A stretch of 64,000 bases of DNA from Nitrosospira sp. Nsp11 (GTDB lineage Bacteria; Pseudomonadota; Gammaproteobacteria; Burkholderiales; Nitrosomonadaceae): contig NZ_FRBV01000012.1 in the NCBI RefSeq assembly GCF_900142705.1, positions 24,614-88,613 on the forward strand, read 5' to 3'. A program made the position numbers and the translations under genes. The notes under the pieces are model-generated. The model made no database searches. It worked only from the letters and a program-made list of their open reading frames with translations, and was not told the origin of the DNA. The first letter of the stretch is position 1; the number at the start of each line of letters is the position of its first letter. Shown in pieces: positions 10,365 through 19,879 of the stretch.

Positions 10365-10933
10365 AGCTCGATTCCATTTTTTTCCAGCAATGCAGCAAGA
10401 CGATGAGTTGCACGCGAGCAGTGAGTTTTCACGCTTCCTTCAGAACAACCCATGACCGCTGCCGCTTCTGCGACATCCATCTCTTCCCAGTAACGCAGAA
10501 GAAAAGCCTGCCGTTGACGTGCTGGAAGGGTTTCAATCGCTTTTTCCAGTAAATTAAGAAGTTGCGATTGCTCTAATTGCTCATGTGGATCACCAAAATT
10601 GGAGGGCCCATCCAGCTGTAAAGTTTCCAGCGGATCGTAATCTTCATTTTCCTTTTCCTGATTGCGGGGAATAAATGATGAAAACAGGGTAGTCCACAAG
10701 GAGCGGGTCTTTTGCCGCCGGTAAAAATCCCTTATGGTATTTTGCAGAATACGCTGAAACAGGAGAGGCAATTCTTCCAATGATTTGGAGGGATACTTTT
10801 CAACCAGTTTCGTCATCGAATCCTGAACAACATCCAGCGCCACATGTTCGTCTCTTACCGCGAACAATGCCTGTTTATACGCGCGCCGTTCGATTTCAGC
10901 TAGAAAACCGGAAAGTTCCTGTTGAGTAGCCAG
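10361..10933 (-). CDS. ECF-type RNA polymerase sigma factor
   Basis: Sigma-70 family protein with region 2 (EHVALDVVQDSMTKLVEKY, then LFQRILQNTIRDFYRR) and region 4 (LPARQRQAFLLRYWEEMDVAEAAAVMGC, SEGSVKTHCSRATHRL). The usual homologues begin about 22 residues before the first standard start (TTG at 10867). The frame stays open and conserved upstream (ATQQELSGFLAEIERRAYKQ) to a CTG codon at 10933, preceded by an in-frame TAG at 10947, so CTG is the probable start. A standard start is otherwise missing. First gene of a four-gene leftward unit. Confidence 0.85.
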   Translation of the reverse strand: MATQQELSGFLAEIERRAYKQALFAVRDEHVALDVVQDSMTKLVEKYPSKSLEELPLLFQRILQNTIRDFYRRQKTRSLWTTLFSSFIPRNQEKENEDYDPLETLQLDGPSNFGDPHEQLEQSQLLNLLEKAIETLPARQRQAFLLRYWEEMDVAEAAAVMGCSEGSVKTHCSRATHRLAALLEKNGIEL

Positions 10934-11690
10934 GAGGGTTGCCTATTGGAAAATGAAAAAGCGGGAGATGATCTCATGCCCCGCCGCAATATTAGCAAAT
11001 TTTTTTGGTTTGCCGAAACAGTTTACCTCTCACAAAGTCAGCTTCATAAGCTTATGATACGGCGGACCTTTAGAAAAGTAACATATTATCAGGCTGGCTT
11101 GGCCAGTCCCAGTAGGTACAGCTCATTTATCTACGGCGCACCAGCGCGAGGATGCGCCATAGTTGCGTGTTGGAGCAGTTGCACGCAAAGCACCACCAAA
11201 GATTCTGGAGCGCGCTGTCAACTGCGACCCCAGTATTGTGTTCCACTTGGGGTTTCGAAAGTGCTAAGGTCGAGATTCGTCGGGTTTAAGGTTTGCACTC
11301 ATGCGACAATATGTCGCATTGCGATAATCATATTTCACGCCTATCATGGGCTTGTTTCAATCTGATAGACAACTTCGCGCAGGCCTCTGCACCTAAAAAT
11401 CTCTGTATTACCCTCCATAATATCTATACGTAGGTATTCACGTTTAGTGGTAAAATTTCAAATACGGATTGCGACTGATTCTTAATTAGATTTACATTAC
11501 TGATGCTCGATATTTTTGAAGCTCAAATTCTGAAAGTTCGGTCCGAGCCGGGCTTACTGGTAAGAAAAGCTCGCTATCGTTGTATCTGTAATTTTCTGCC
11601 CCAATCACGAATTATGCAGCTATTTTACCACTGCTCATGGGTAGTCCAAAAGAAGCTGTCTCTTATACTCAGCCCAGCGGAGGACATTCA
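10934..11690. other. Long non-coding interval between divergent units
   Basis: About 750 bp separate the leftward sigma factor unit from the rightward thioredoxin-TonB unit. Open frames here have no recognisable domains and poor codon use. The stretch must contain both promoters. A perfect inverted repeat is present at 11301-11319 (listed separately). Otherwise nothing identifiable is seen. Confidence 0.6.
11301..11319. promoter_or_regulatory. Perfect inverted repeat, candidate operator
   Basis: ATGCGACA, then ATA, then TGTCGCAT: two perfect 8-bp arms with a 3-bp centre. There is no T-run, so it is not a terminator. It lies about 370 bp before the TonB unit. The symmetry fits a dimeric regulator site; the regulator is unknown. 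Confidence 0.4.
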
Positions 11691-12176
11691 ATGATACGGC
11701 GTTTAGTTCTCATGTTAATGCTAAGTTTTGTAACTGCCGTTGCTGCGGCTGAAAGCGTCCGTCCTTTTACCGCGGGGAGCCTCCAGAAGGTTCTTGCGCC
11801 CCGGGAAGGTAAATCTTTCATTCTCGTTTTGTGGTCTCTTGAATGTCAATATTGCCCGACAGAGTTGAAGATGCTAAGCGAGCTCAAACGCAGCCATCCC
11901 AAGCTGGACGTCGTATTGATCGCCACCGATACAGTCAGCGATACGCCGCAACTTGCCTCCCGGGCGGAAAGCTACGGTATGAATAATACCGAGCAATGGG
12001 TTTTTGCAGAGGACATGCCAGAACGCTTGCGTCTTGAAATTGATAGTCGCTGGTATGGCGAAGTACCCAGGGCGTATTTTTATGATCGCAAGCACCAACG
12101 CGAGGTCAAGACCGGCCTCGTCAACAAAAAGTTTGTAGAAGATTGGCTGGCCCGCAATACGACAACCGACTCGTGA
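11691..12176 (+). CDS. Periplasmic TlpA/thioredoxin-like protein
   Basis: A 161-residue exported thioredoxin-fold protein. A signal peptide (MIRRLVLMLMLSFVTAVAAAE) is followed by SFILVLWSLECQYCPTELKML, a CxxC active site (CQYC) at about residue 53. The usual cis-Pro region is represented by GEVPRAYFYD. It probably acts as a thiol-disulfide reductant or reader in the periplasm. The ATG at 11691 has GGAGG 7 bp upstream and is preferred over an earlier in-frame start at 11637. It is 16 bp before tonB, so both likely share a transcript. Confidence 0.85.
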   Translation: MIRRLVLMLMLSFVTAVAAAESVRPFTAGSLQKVLAPREGKSFILVLWSLECQYCPTELKMLSELKRSHPKLDVVLIATDTVSDTPQLASRAESYGMNNTEQWVFAEDMPERLRLEIDSRWYGEVPRAYFYDRKHQREVKTGLVNKKFVEDWLARNTTTDS

Positions 12177-12192
12177 TATCGAATATAAAGCG

Positions 12193-12831
12193 ATGAAGCA
12201 TAATCCTGCCTTTTTACCCGGCGTGATGTTTGTCCTCGCCGTCCATGGGGCGCTGCTCTACTATCTATTCAAACAACAATTGATCCCGCCGCCGCAACAG
12301 CTGGCGACGTTGATGGTGAACTTTATCCCTTCCTTCCAGCCGAAGGAAGAATCCAAGCCTGAGCCACCTCCCCCCTTGCCTAAGCCTCAGCCGCCAAAGA
12401 AGCCGAAATCACAGCAATTGGTTGCGGAAAAACCGGTAGTGGCCGAGAGTGAGCGGGTTGCACCCCCTTCCCTCCCCGAACCCGAACCAGAACCGGAGCC
12501 AGTGGCGGAAGCCGCTCCTCCCCAGATGTCGCCGGGACCCGTTACGCTCTCCTCGGAACTATCTGTCGCGTGCCCCGAACTGAACGCGCCCGCTTATCCC
12601 GCGCTTTCGCGGCGGCTAGGCGAAGAGGGCAAGTTGATGCTACGAGTGGAACTGGACGAAAAAGGTCATGTTAACGTAGTACAGGTAATCGATAGTAGCG
12701 GTTTTAAGCGTCTGGATGAAGCCGCCATGGCCGCGGTAAAAACCTGGCGATGCAATCCGCCCGTGCGCAATGGCCAGCCGGCCCGTGCCATTGCTCTGCA
12801 ACCCTTCAACTTTGTACTCCAAGGAGATTGA
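12193..12831 (+). CDS. tonB: TonB energy transducer
   Basis: A 212-residue TonB: N-terminal membrane anchor (residues 8-25), a long proline-rich spacer with PEPPPPLPKPQPPKKPK and repeated EPEPEPEP, and a C-terminal TonB domain (from about 128) containing YPALSRRLGEEGKLMLRVELD and VIDSSGFKRLDEAAMAAVKTW. It carries proton-motive energy from ExbBD to outer-membrane receptors. The gene order tonB-exbB-exbD with 3-bp and overlapping junctions confirms the identification. The receptor partner is not in this window. Confidence 0.96.
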   Translation: MKHNPAFLPGVMFVLAVHGALLYYLFKQQLIPPPQQLATLMVNFIPSFQPKEESKPEPPPPLPKPQPPKKPKSQQLVAEKPVVAESERVAPPSLPEPEPEPEPVAEAAPPQMSPGPVTLSSELSVACPELNAPAYPALSRRLGEEGKLMLRVELDEKGHVNVVQVIDSSGFKRLDEAAMAAVKTWRCNPPVRNGQPARAIALQPFNFVLQGD

Positions 12832-12834
12832 CCG

Positions 12835-13599
12835 ATGGAAAAAAGTCTCGGCTTTTCAAATTTTCTCACCCAGCTCGATGGCGTGGGTATCAGCGTGCTT
12901 GTACTGCTCCTTACGCTTTCGGTGGCAAGCTGGTATTTGATACTCACCAAAGGTATCTCGAATTTTCTGGCCAACCGGCAGGCCGAAGCTTTTCTCAAGC
13001 GTTTCTGGAGCGCCGGTTCGCTACAGGAGGTGAACTCGACGCTGCACGAAGGCTCGGGTGATAATGCGTTTGCGCAATTGGCGCAACTTGCGTTGGAGGC
13101 TGCAGCTGACTCTGAAAAACACGGCTTGCAAAAACTTGCTGCGGCCGGCGGAGCAAGCGAGTTCATTACACGCGTATTACGTAATGGCCTCGACCAGGAA
13201 GCAACCCGCGTCGAAAACGGACTCACGGTAATAGCCTCGGCAGGTTCCGCCGCGCCTTATATCGGGCTATTCGGCACGGTATGGGGCATCTATCACGCAC
13301 TGGTACAAATTGGACTATCCGGTCAGGGTACCTTGGATAAAGTCGCCGGCCCGGTGGGTGAAGCGTTGATTATGACGGCATTGGGACTGGCGGTGGCAAT
13401 TCCGGCGGTTTTGGCCTATAACACATTCGTGCGGCGCAATCGCATCTGGCTGGCGCGCCTGGATGCCTTTGCTCACGATCTATTTGTACTGATTGCGGTG
13501 GGCGCCAAAAATAATAGCTCCGCTGGGGATGAGCGCCTGCTGCGCGTAGTCGCCCCCACAATGAATTCCGCGCTTGCACCCAATGAAAGGAGGTCGTGA
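12835..13599 (+). CDS. exbB: ExbB proton channel subunit (MotA/TolQ/ExbB family)
   Basis: A 254-residue inner-membrane protein. Three hydrophobic segments are seen at about residues 18-38, 135-160 and 175-200; the last two contain GSAAPYIGLFGTVWGIYHAL and GEALIMTALGLAVAIPAVLAY, the classic TolQ/ExbB signature. With ExbD it forms the proton channel that drives TonB. It starts 3 bp after tonB and ends overlapping exbD by 4 bp. Confidence 0.96.
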   Translation: MEKSLGFSNFLTQLDGVGISVLVLLLTLSVASWYLILTKGISNFLANRQAEAFLKRFWSAGSLQEVNSTLHEGSGDNAFAQLAQLALEAAADSEKHGLQKLAAAGGASEFITRVLRNGLDQEATRVENGLTVIASAGSAAPYIGLFGTVWGIYHALVQIGLSGQGTLDKVAGPVGEALIMTALGLAVAIPAVLAYNTFVRRNRIWLARLDAFAHDLFVLIAVGAKNNSSAGDERLLRVVAPTMNSALAPNERRS

Positions 13600-14018
13600 T
13601 GGCTTTTGGCAGCATGGATGGCGGCAACCGTCAGATGCCGATGTCCGAAATCAACGTGGTACCGTTGGTGGACGTGATGTTGGTATTACTTGTGATCTTC
13701 ATCATCACCGCACCTTTGCTGACCCATTCAGTTAAAGTCGATCTGCCGAAAGCGTCGAGTAGCCCAAATATTACGCAACCGGATCACGTTGAATTTGCGC
13801 TTCGGGGCGACGCTAGCCTATACTGGAATGGTGAAGCGGTAACCATGGATCAGTTGGCGCCCCGGTTTGCCGCAGCGGCAAAACAGAATCCCGATATCGA
13901 GCTGCATATCCGCGCTGATAAGCATGTCCAGTACGAGCACGTGGCAAGGGTGATGTCTATCGCAGCAAAAGCCGGATTAGTACGAATTGGGTTTGTTACC
14001 GATCCGACTACACAATAG
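13596..14018 (+). CDS. exbD: ExbD biopolymer transport protein
   Basis: A 140-residue ExbD/TolR family protein. The membrane segment contains INVVPLVDVMLVLLVIFIIT, in which the Asp of LVDVMLVL is the essential proton-binding residue. The periplasmic part has IELHIRADKHVQYEHVARVM. It overlaps exbB by 4 bp (ATGA), showing coupling, and completes the TonB-ExbB-ExbD machine. Confidence 0.96.
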   Translation: MMAFGSMDGGNRQMPMSEINVVPLVDVMLVLLVIFIITAPLLTHSVKVDLPKASSSPNITQPDHVEFALRGDASLYWNGEAVTMDQLAPRFAAAAKQNPDIELHIRADKHVQYEHVARVMSIAAKAGLVRIGFVTDPTTQ

Positions 14019-14038
14019 TAACGTCTGCCAAAACATAG

Positions 14039-14641
14039 TTGGGAAAACGGGATGCTAATGGCCAGAACTTTGAGCATATACATGCCATGTGGCAGACGCC
14101 TTGCCTCAACGGTCAGGATTATATGGCTCTAGCTGCTCGCACCCGATGGCGAAGCCTCCTGCTGCATGGTTCCATTGCTACCACGGCTCTCGGTCTGGGT
14201 TTGATGTCATGGTTCATCGCCAAGCCGATGGCCACCCGAATACACCAAACTGTACCAGGAGAACGGGTGACCATTACAGCCACACCGGATATTGACATCA
14301 GTCTGGATGCCGACAGCAGTGTAACTGTCAGCAACGCAAAGCCTCCCCAGATCGAATTGCTGCGAGGCAACGCTTATTTTGACGCCAAAGGCGGGGGGGC
14401 GGGCAAATTGCAAGTGAAAGTCGGTACAACGTATATCAACGATATCGGTACCCGTTTTAGCGTTAGTAAACGAGTAAATGGCGGTACTATTGCAGTGGCT
14501 GACGGTCAGGTAGAGATTCTGGTAGAGAATGGAACATATCTGGTCGGTGCCCACGAACAGGCGGATTTCGACGGCATAAGAGTCACCGGCCAGAGAGTGA
14601 TCGCGGACGCAGACATAGCGGCGTGGCGCCAAAATCAATAA
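14039..14641 (+). CDS. FecR-domain protein lacking both usual flanking domains
   Basis: About 200 residues: a single membrane helix (about residues 40-62) and a FecR periplasmic domain (PGERVTITATPDIDISLDADS, ELLRGNAYFDA, TRFSVSKR..AVADGQVEILV) ending at ADIAAWRQNQ. Normal FecR anti-sigma proteins have an N-terminal sigma-binding region with conserved tryptophans and continue well beyond the AWR motif; both are missing. It is 21 bp after exbD and likely in the same unit. TTG at 14039 has a GGGAAAACGG-type context; an ATG at 14087 is an alternative. It may be a relic or a sensor without a sigma partner, since no cognate sigma factor is adjacent. Confidence 0.75.
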   Translation: MGKRDANGQNFEHIHAMWQTPCLNGQDYMALAARTRWRSLLLHGSIATTALGLGLMSWFIAKPMATRIHQTVPGERVTITATPDIDISLDADSSVTVSNAKPPQIELLRGNAYFDAKGGGAGKLQVKVGTTYINDIGTRFSVSKRVNGGTIAVADGQVEILVENGTYLVGAHEQADFDGIRVTGQRVIADADIAAWRQNQ

Positions 14642-14798
14642 GAATCCGGCACAGCGTCACGTGGACCAACTTGCCAATGCGCTACCGATACCGCTATGTG
14701 ATTTAATCATTCCCCTCAGCACTGCACCCACACCGGAAGCAGAGCAATGTTCGCCTCGGCGCCAACCTCAGGTGCATCAACTTTAAATAGCGCGTTTC

Positions 14799-15515
14799 AT
14801 GAAACCCGTTGCAATCTTCAGGCACTTTCCAATAGAGGGTCCAGGTTATCTTGCCCCGTTTCTGGATTCCCATTCCATTCCTTACCAGCTCGTCAAGGTC
14901 GACTTTAATGAGGCATTACCCACCCGTGCCAACTATTTTAGCGGGCTGGTATTCATGGGTGGGCCCATGAGCGTAAACGATGATCTCCCATGGATTGCGC
15001 CCGCGCTTGCATTAATCCGGCAGGCGGTAACACACAATATTCCGGTTTTGGGCCATTGTCTTGGTGGGCAATTGATGGCGAAAGCGCTGGGAGGAGTGGT
15101 AAGCAGAAGCCCGGTCAGCGAAATCGGCTGGGGTAGAGTAAACGTCGCGGACAATCCTATTGCACGTGATTGGTTTGGAGAATTGTCGAGCTTTGAGGCG
15201 TTCCACTGGCATGGAGAAGGTTTTACCATTCCGGAGGGAGCGGCTCTCCTGCTTTCGAGTCCCTATTGCGAAAATCAGGCATTCGCAATGGGCACGCATC
15301 TGGCATTACAATGTCATGTCGAGATGACTGAGGAAATGGTGAAAGCCTGGTGCAAAGCAGGCGCTGAGGAAATTTCCAACAACCCTGGACCAACGGTGCA
15401 ATCGGCAGAGGCAATACAGACGGGCCTGACCGAGCGAGTATCGGTACTGAATCAGATAGCTTGCCGCTTATATGAGCGTTGGATTTCCGGCCTTATGAAC
15501 ACAACAACCGGCTGA
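14799..15515 (+). CDS. Class I glutamine amidotransferase (GMP synthase-like)
   Basis: A 238-residue class I amidotransferase. The nucleophile elbow GHCLGGQ (Cys about residue 84) and the His-x-Glu pair in LQCHVEMTEEM (about 171-173) form the Cys-His-Glu triad. It has no synthetase domain. Such stand-alone proteins are commonly annotated as GMP synthase amidotransferase-like and some hydrolyse gamma-glutamyl compounds; the substrate is not known. It is monocistronic and convergent with yajQ, with only 14 bp between stop codons. Confidence 0.88.
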   Translation: MKPVAIFRHFPIEGPGYLAPFLDSHSIPYQLVKVDFNEALPTRANYFSGLVFMGGPMSVNDDLPWIAPALALIRQAVTHNIPVLGHCLGGQLMAKALGGVVSRSPVSEIGWGRVNVADNPIARDWFGELSSFEAFHWHGEGFTIPEGAALLLSSPYCENQAFAMGTHLALQCHVEMTEEMVKAWCKAGAEEISNNPGPTVQSAEAIQTGLTERVSVLNQIACRLYERWISGLMNTTTG

Positions 15516-15529
15516 GATAATACGGCGAA

Positions 15530-16015
15530 TCATTCGCGGAAATTCTGGAATTGCAGCGGAAATTCGGTGATCGATTTCTTGACGAGCTGTATCGCCTCTT
15601 GCAAGGTATCACGCTTTGCGCCTGAAATACGCACCGCGTCACCCTGGATACTGGCCTGAACCTTGAGCTTGCTATCCTTGATGAGCCTGATAATCTTTTT
15701 TCCAAGCTCGCTTTCCACCCCTGTTTTAACCGTGACTTGCTGTTTGACTTTATTGCCACTGATTTTTTCCGGCTTCCCTTCGTCCAGGCAACGCACATCG
15801 ACACCACGCTTGGCGAGCTTGGCCATCAGAATATCCAGAACCTGACTCAGCTTGAAGTCGTCATCTGCGTAAACGGTAAGCGTGTAATCCGCTTGCTCCA
15901 CGCGCGCATCCGATCCCTTGAAATCAAAGCGTGTGGTCACCTCCTTGTTCACCTGGTCAATTGCATTTCTGACTTCCTGCTTGTCAACTTCGGAAACAAT
16001 GTCGAATGAAGGCAC
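15530..16015 (-). CDS. yajQ: YajQ-family nucleotide-binding protein
   Basis: A 161-residue protein matching YajQ along its full length ([19 protein letters not shown] at the N-terminus, [16 protein letters not shown] at the end). Members bind tRNA/GTP and in Xanthomonas bind cyclic-di-GMP. The start is GTG at 16015, because the conserved PSFDIVSEV follows at once and GGAAGAG lies 7 bp upstream; an earlier ATG at 16054 would add 13 unconserved residues. It is downstream of argG. Confidence 0.94.
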   Translation of the reverse strand: MPSFDIVSEVDKQEVRNAIDQVNKEVTTRFDFKGSDARVEQADYTLTVYADDDFKLSQVLDILMAKLAKRGVDVRCLDEGKPEKISGNKVKQQVTVKTGVESELGKKIIRLIKDSKLKVQASIQGDAVRISGAKRDTLQEAIQLVKKSITEFPLQFQNFRE

Positions 16016-16091
16016 GATAGTCTCTTCCTGGTTTACGGACTGGGGCTGCGGCAAGTTTAACCGATGGAAAACATGAAGTGCAGCCCTGTAA

Positions 16092-17333
16092 TTATTGCCT
16101 GTTTTTTAAATTTGCGGCGATACGCATTCGTAACGCGTTGAGCTTGATGAATCCAGCCGCATCCGTTTGATTATATGCGCCTTGATCTTCCTCAAAAGTG
16201 GCAATGTGCGAATCGAACAGAGAGTCTGTTTTAGAGTCTCGTCCGACTATGATCACGTTCCCTTTATAGAGCTTTATTCGCACCCAGCCGTTTACCGCCG
16301 TTTGGGATGCATCAATCATCGTTTGCATCATTCTGCGCTCCGGGCTCCACCAATAACCATTATAAATAAGTTCGGCATAGCGCGGCATCAGTTCGTCTTT
16401 AAGGTGGGCAACCTCACGGTCGAGGGTAATGGATTCGATGGCCCGATGCGCACGCAACATGATGGTGCCACCGGGGGTCTCATAGCATCCACGGGATTTC
16501 ATGCCCACGTAACGATTTTCCACCAGATCCAGGCGCCCAATACCGTGCTTGCCACCTAACTGATTAAGTTCGGCAAGTACGTCCGCCGGGGAGAGTTTCC
16601 GGCTGTTTATGGCGATGATGTCGCCTTGCCTGAATTCCAGTTCGATATATTCTGCCTTATCCGGTGCGTTCTCGGGCGACACGCTCCATCGCCACATGGA
16701 TTCCTCCGGCTCATGCGCAGGATCTTCAAGGATTCGACCTTCATAGGAAATATGCAACAGATTGGCGTCCATGCTGTAAGGGGACCCGCCCTTTTTCTTC
16801 ATCTCCACCGGGATGCCATGCGTTTCCGCATATTTTAAAAGGCTTTCCCTGGAAGTAAGGTCCCATTCGCGCCATGGCGCAATCACCTGAATATCGGGCT
16901 GAAGCGCATAGTAGCCGAGCTCAAACCGCACCTGGTCATTACCTTTCCCTGTCGCGCCATGGGAAACCGCATTTGCTCCGGTTATCTGCGCTATCTCGAT
17001 TTGCCGTTTGGCGATCAGCGGACGGGCGATACTGGTGCCAAGCAGATATTCGCCCTCATATACCGCATTGGCACGAAACATGGGAAAAACGAAATCACGC
17101 ACGAATTCGTCACGCAGATCTTCGATGAAGATCTCCTTCACTCCCAATTGCGTCGCCTTTGCGCGCGCCGGCTCTACTTCCTCCCCTTGCCCGATGTCCG
17201 CAGTGAAAGTTACTACCTCACACTGATAGGTATCCTGCAACCACTTTAAAATTACCGATGTATCCAAGCCCCCGGAAAATGCAAGAACAACCTTATTAAT
17301 TTTAGACACATCAACCTGCTTTATTTTTTTCAT
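16092..17333 (-). CDS. argG: Argininosuccinate synthase
   Basis: A 413-residue enzyme joining citrulline and aspartate with ATP. The PP-loop [18 protein letters not shown] (residues 15-32), [17 protein letters not shown] and the substrate phrase [19 protein letters not shown] are all intact. Type I ArgG. Part of a leftward argD-argF-argG run, which covers three of the arginine steps. Confidence 0.98.
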   Translation of the reverse strand: MKKIKQVDVSKINKVVLAFSGGLDTSVILKWLQDTYQCEVVTFTADIGQGEEVEPARAKATQLGVKEIFIEDLRDEFVRDFVFPMFRANAVYEGEYLLGTSIARPLIAKRQIEIAQITGANAVSHGATGKGNDQVRFELGYYALQPDIQVIAPWREWDLTSRESLLKYAETHGIPVEMKKKGGSPYSMDANLLHISYEGRILEDPAHEPEESMWRWSVSPENAPDKAEYIELEFRQGDIIAINSRKLSPADVLAELNQLGGKHGIGRLDLVENRYVGMKSRGCYETPGGTIMLRAHRAIESITLDREVAHLKDELMPRYAELIYNGYWWSPERRMMQTMIDASQTAVNGWVRIKLYKGNVIIVGRDSKTDSLFDSHIATFEEDQGAYNQTDAAGFIKLNALRMRIAANLKNRQ

Positions 17334-17397
17334 GCTTGGCTCGTCAATAGAAATGCGAATTGCGTTCTTGCAATATAACAGTTGAAAATTCGAGTTA

Positions 17398-18321
17398 TCA
17401 GATTTCCGCCAACCTTCCCAACAGCAGATATTCTATCAATGCTTTTTGGGTATGCAGACGATTCTCGGCCTCTTCCCATACGATGGATTGAGGACCGTCG
17501 ATAACCTCCGCCGCCACCTCTTCGCCGCGATGGGCAGGCAGGCAGTGCATGAACAGCGTTTCTTTCTTGGCGCAGGACATCATTTCCGCATCTACGCGAA
17601 AATCCGCAAAGTCTTTTTTCCGTTCCTCGGTTTCCGCTTCAAAGCCCATGCTGGTCCATACATCCGTCGTAACCAGATCCGCATCTCTCACTGCGTCATG
17701 CGGATCGGCAAATTCCTCATAGTGGTCAGTGCCGTAGAGGCCGGCTCGTTCCGGCTCCACTTCGTAACCGCGAGGCGTCGAGACATGCACGTTAAAATCG
17801 AACACCTCAGCTGCCTGGAGCCAGGTGTTGCAGACGTTATTTGAATCTCCGATCCACGCCACCGTCTTGCCGGAGATACTGCCGAACTGCTCAATAAAAG
17901 TAAAAATATCGCCCATGATCTGGCAGGGATGATATTCATCGGTCAGTCCGTTGATAACGGGTACTCGCGAGTGCGCCGCAAAACGCCTGATGATGTCGTG
18001 TTCATAGGTACGGATCATGACGATATCCACCATACGCGAAATCACGCGCGCTGCATCTTCTACAGGTTCGCCTCGGCCCAACTGGGTATCCCGGGTGGAT
18101 AAATAAATCGCCGCACCGCCCAACTGATGCATACCGGCTTCAAATGAAAGTCGGGTACGAGTTGAATGCTTATCAAAGATCATGGCGAGAGTGCGATCCT
18201 GCAATGGCCAGTAGCGCCGGTACTGCTTGAACTCATGCTTGATCCAGCGTGCACGTTCGAACAGATATTCGAACTCCTCCCGGGAAAAATCGTTGAACTG
18301 TAAAAAATGCTTGATCTGCAT
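17398..18321 (-). CDS. argF: Ornithine carbamoyltransferase
   Basis: Catalyses carbamoyl phosphate plus ornithine to citrulline. Motifs: the carbamoyl phosphate loop [12 protein letters not shown] (STRTR), [11 protein letters not shown], and [13 protein letters not shown] (HCLP). Starting at the ATG at 18321 gives 307 residues ([19 protein letters not shown]), in line with homologues. In-frame ATG at 18336 and TTG at 18381 are possible but add non-conserved sequence. It lies between argD and argG. Confidence 0.97.
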   Translation of the reverse strand: MQIKHFLQFNDFSREEFEYLFERARWIKHEFKQYRRYWPLQDRTLAMIFDKHSTRTRLSFEAGMHQLGGAAIYLSTRDTQLGRGEPVEDAARVISRMVDIVMIRTYEHDIIRRFAAHSRVPVINGLTDEYHPCQIMGDIFTFIEQFGSISGKTVAWIGDSNNVCNTWLQAAEVFDFNVHVSTPRGYEVEPERAGLYGTDHYEEFADPHDAVRDADLVTTDVWTSMGFEAETEERKKDFADFRVDAEMMSCAKKETLFMHCLPAHRGEEVAAEVIDGPQSIVWEEAENRLHTQKALIEYLLLGRLAEI

Positions 18322-18409
18322 GATATGCTGAACCATAGATTGAGCCGATTTGGAAAAATATGAGCTGGCCGTATTTTTCAAGGCTCATTTTTCGAGATTT
18401 ACTATCTTG

Positions 18410-19582
18410 TCATGCCGCCAAAAATTCTTTCACCAGACCGGACAAGATGGCTACCACCTGTTCGGCCTCGTTCCGTTTAATCACTAGCGGCGGCAGGAGA
18501 CGCACCACTTTATCCGAGGTTACGTTGATCAACAGTCCTTTCTTCAAGGCTGCCATTACGAGTTCGCCACAAGGTCTGGAGAGCTCGATGCCGATCATCA
18601 ATCCCTGACCACGAATTTGTTTTACATCGGGCAAGTCGGCGAGCTGTGCCTTGAACATACTGCGCATGAAGTCGCCCACCTCCATCGCGTTCCTTAGCAA
18701 ATCCGCTTCTTCGATTACCTTGAGCGTGGTCAGCGCAGCAGTACAGGCCAGCGGGTTGCCACCAAAAGTAGAGGCGTGGTTGCCGGGCTTGAATACTTCC
18801 GATGCCAAACCTTTTGCCAGACAGGCGCCAATGGGTACGCCCGAACCCAAGCCCTTGGCAAGTGTCACCACATCAGGAACGATGCCACTGTGCTGGAAAG
18901 CGAACCAGTTGCCGCTGCGGCCGATTCCACACTGCACCTCATCCAGCATCAGCAGCCAGCCGTTCTGATCGCACAAGTGGCGCAATCCTTGCAGGTAGCT
19001 TGCCTGCGGTACATTCACGCCGCCTTCGCCCTGATAGGGCTCAACCAATATGGCGACAACGTTCTTGTTGTGCACGCCCACCTGCGCCACTGCTTCCAGA
19101 TCATTGTATGGAACCCGCGCAAAACCGGTGAGCAATGGTTCGAAACCTGCCTGCACCTTGCGATTGCCACTTGCAGTCAAGGTGGCCATAGTTCGGCCGT
19201 GAAAGGATTTCTCCATTACGATAATGGTGGGCAGATCTATATTTTTACCATGCCCATACAGTCTTGCCAGTTTGATCGCGGCTTCGTTTGCTTCGGCGCC
19301 CGAATTGCAGAAAAATGCGTTATCCATACCCGACAGTATGGCAAGCTGGCTGGCTAGCTGTTCCTGCTTTCCAATATGGTAAAGATTGGAAGTATGAATA
19401 AGCGTCCCGACCTGATGACAAAGCGCCTTCACAATCTCTGGATGGCAATGCCCCAAGCCGCATACGGCAACGCCTGCGAGGGCGTCGAGATAGCGGTTGC
19501 CCTCCTCATCCCACAGCCATACCCCCTCCCCCCTCGCAAATGTAACGGGCAGCGGCAGGTAGGTGTTCATCAAATTGGACAT
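18410..19582 (-). CDS. argD: Acetylornithine aminotransferase
   Basis: A 390-residue class III PLP aminotransferase. The cofactor lysine is in TLAKGLGSGVPIGA (about residue 244), with NSGAEANEAAIKLAR, LVEPYQGEGGV, LDEVQCGIGRSG and HASTFGGNPLAC all present. It makes acetylornithine in arginine synthesis and may also serve lysine synthesis. First gene of the argD-argF-argG-yajQ run. Confidence 0.96.
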   Translation of the reverse strand: MSNLMNTYLPLPVTFARGEGVWLWDEEGNRYLDALAGVAVCGLGHCHPEIVKALCHQVGTLIHTSNLYHIGKQEQLASQLAILSGMDNAFFCNSGAEANEAAIKLARLYGHGKNIDLPTIIVMEKSFHGRTMATLTASGNRKVQAGFEPLLTGFARVPYNDLEAVAQVGVHNKNVVAILVEPYQGEGGVNVPQASYLQGLRHLCDQNGWLLMLDEVQCGIGRSGNWFAFQHSGIVPDVVTLAKGLGSGVPIGACLAKGLASEVFKPGNHASTFGGNPLACTAALTTLKVIEEADLLRNAMEVGDFMRSMFKAQLADLPDVKQIRGQGLMIGIELSRPCGELVMAALKKGLLINVTSDKVVRLLPPLVIKRNEAEQVVAILSGLVKEFLAA

Positions 19583-19815
19583 TTAAGAGGCCTCTGAATA
19601 AATTCTCTGTGAAGTAAACTGCCGGCAAAATCGGAATGATTGTATAGCGCGGGGCGAATATAGGGGCCGACTATAAAAAGCCAAAGCCGGGAAAGGCGCC
19701 GAGGTAGAGATATCTTCTGGCTGAGGCTCGCATGGGGCAGTGCTGTCGTCGGGCCCGCGTAGGACTTGTTCAGGGATTCCATAGTGGGTATCAATGTTTG
19801 CCAAGTCTGAAAGCG

Positions 19816-19839
19816 GCACGGCGGCCAAAGCCGCCGTGC
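19816..19839 (-). terminator. Strong hairpin downstream of the decarboxylase gene
   Basis: Perfect 9-bp arms GCACGGCGG and CCGCCGTGC with a 6-base loop. It lies 40 bp past the stop of the leftward decarboxylase gene. The T-run following it on the minus strand is poor, so termination there would be weak or factor-assisted. Confidence 0.5.
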
Positions 19840-19879
19840 GCCGCAAGAATAATTTTTAGGTGCAACCCATTATCTTTAC

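Noticed and set aside
10922..11365. A 147-codon plus-strand frame in the long interval after the sigma factor gene
   Set aside because: No recognisable motif, unusual composition (many Ser/Arg/Cys) and overlap with the sigma factor N-terminal coding region.
11503..11694. A 63-codon frame upstream of the thioredoxin-like gene
   Set aside because: No ribosome site or domain, and it overlaps the true start of the next gene.
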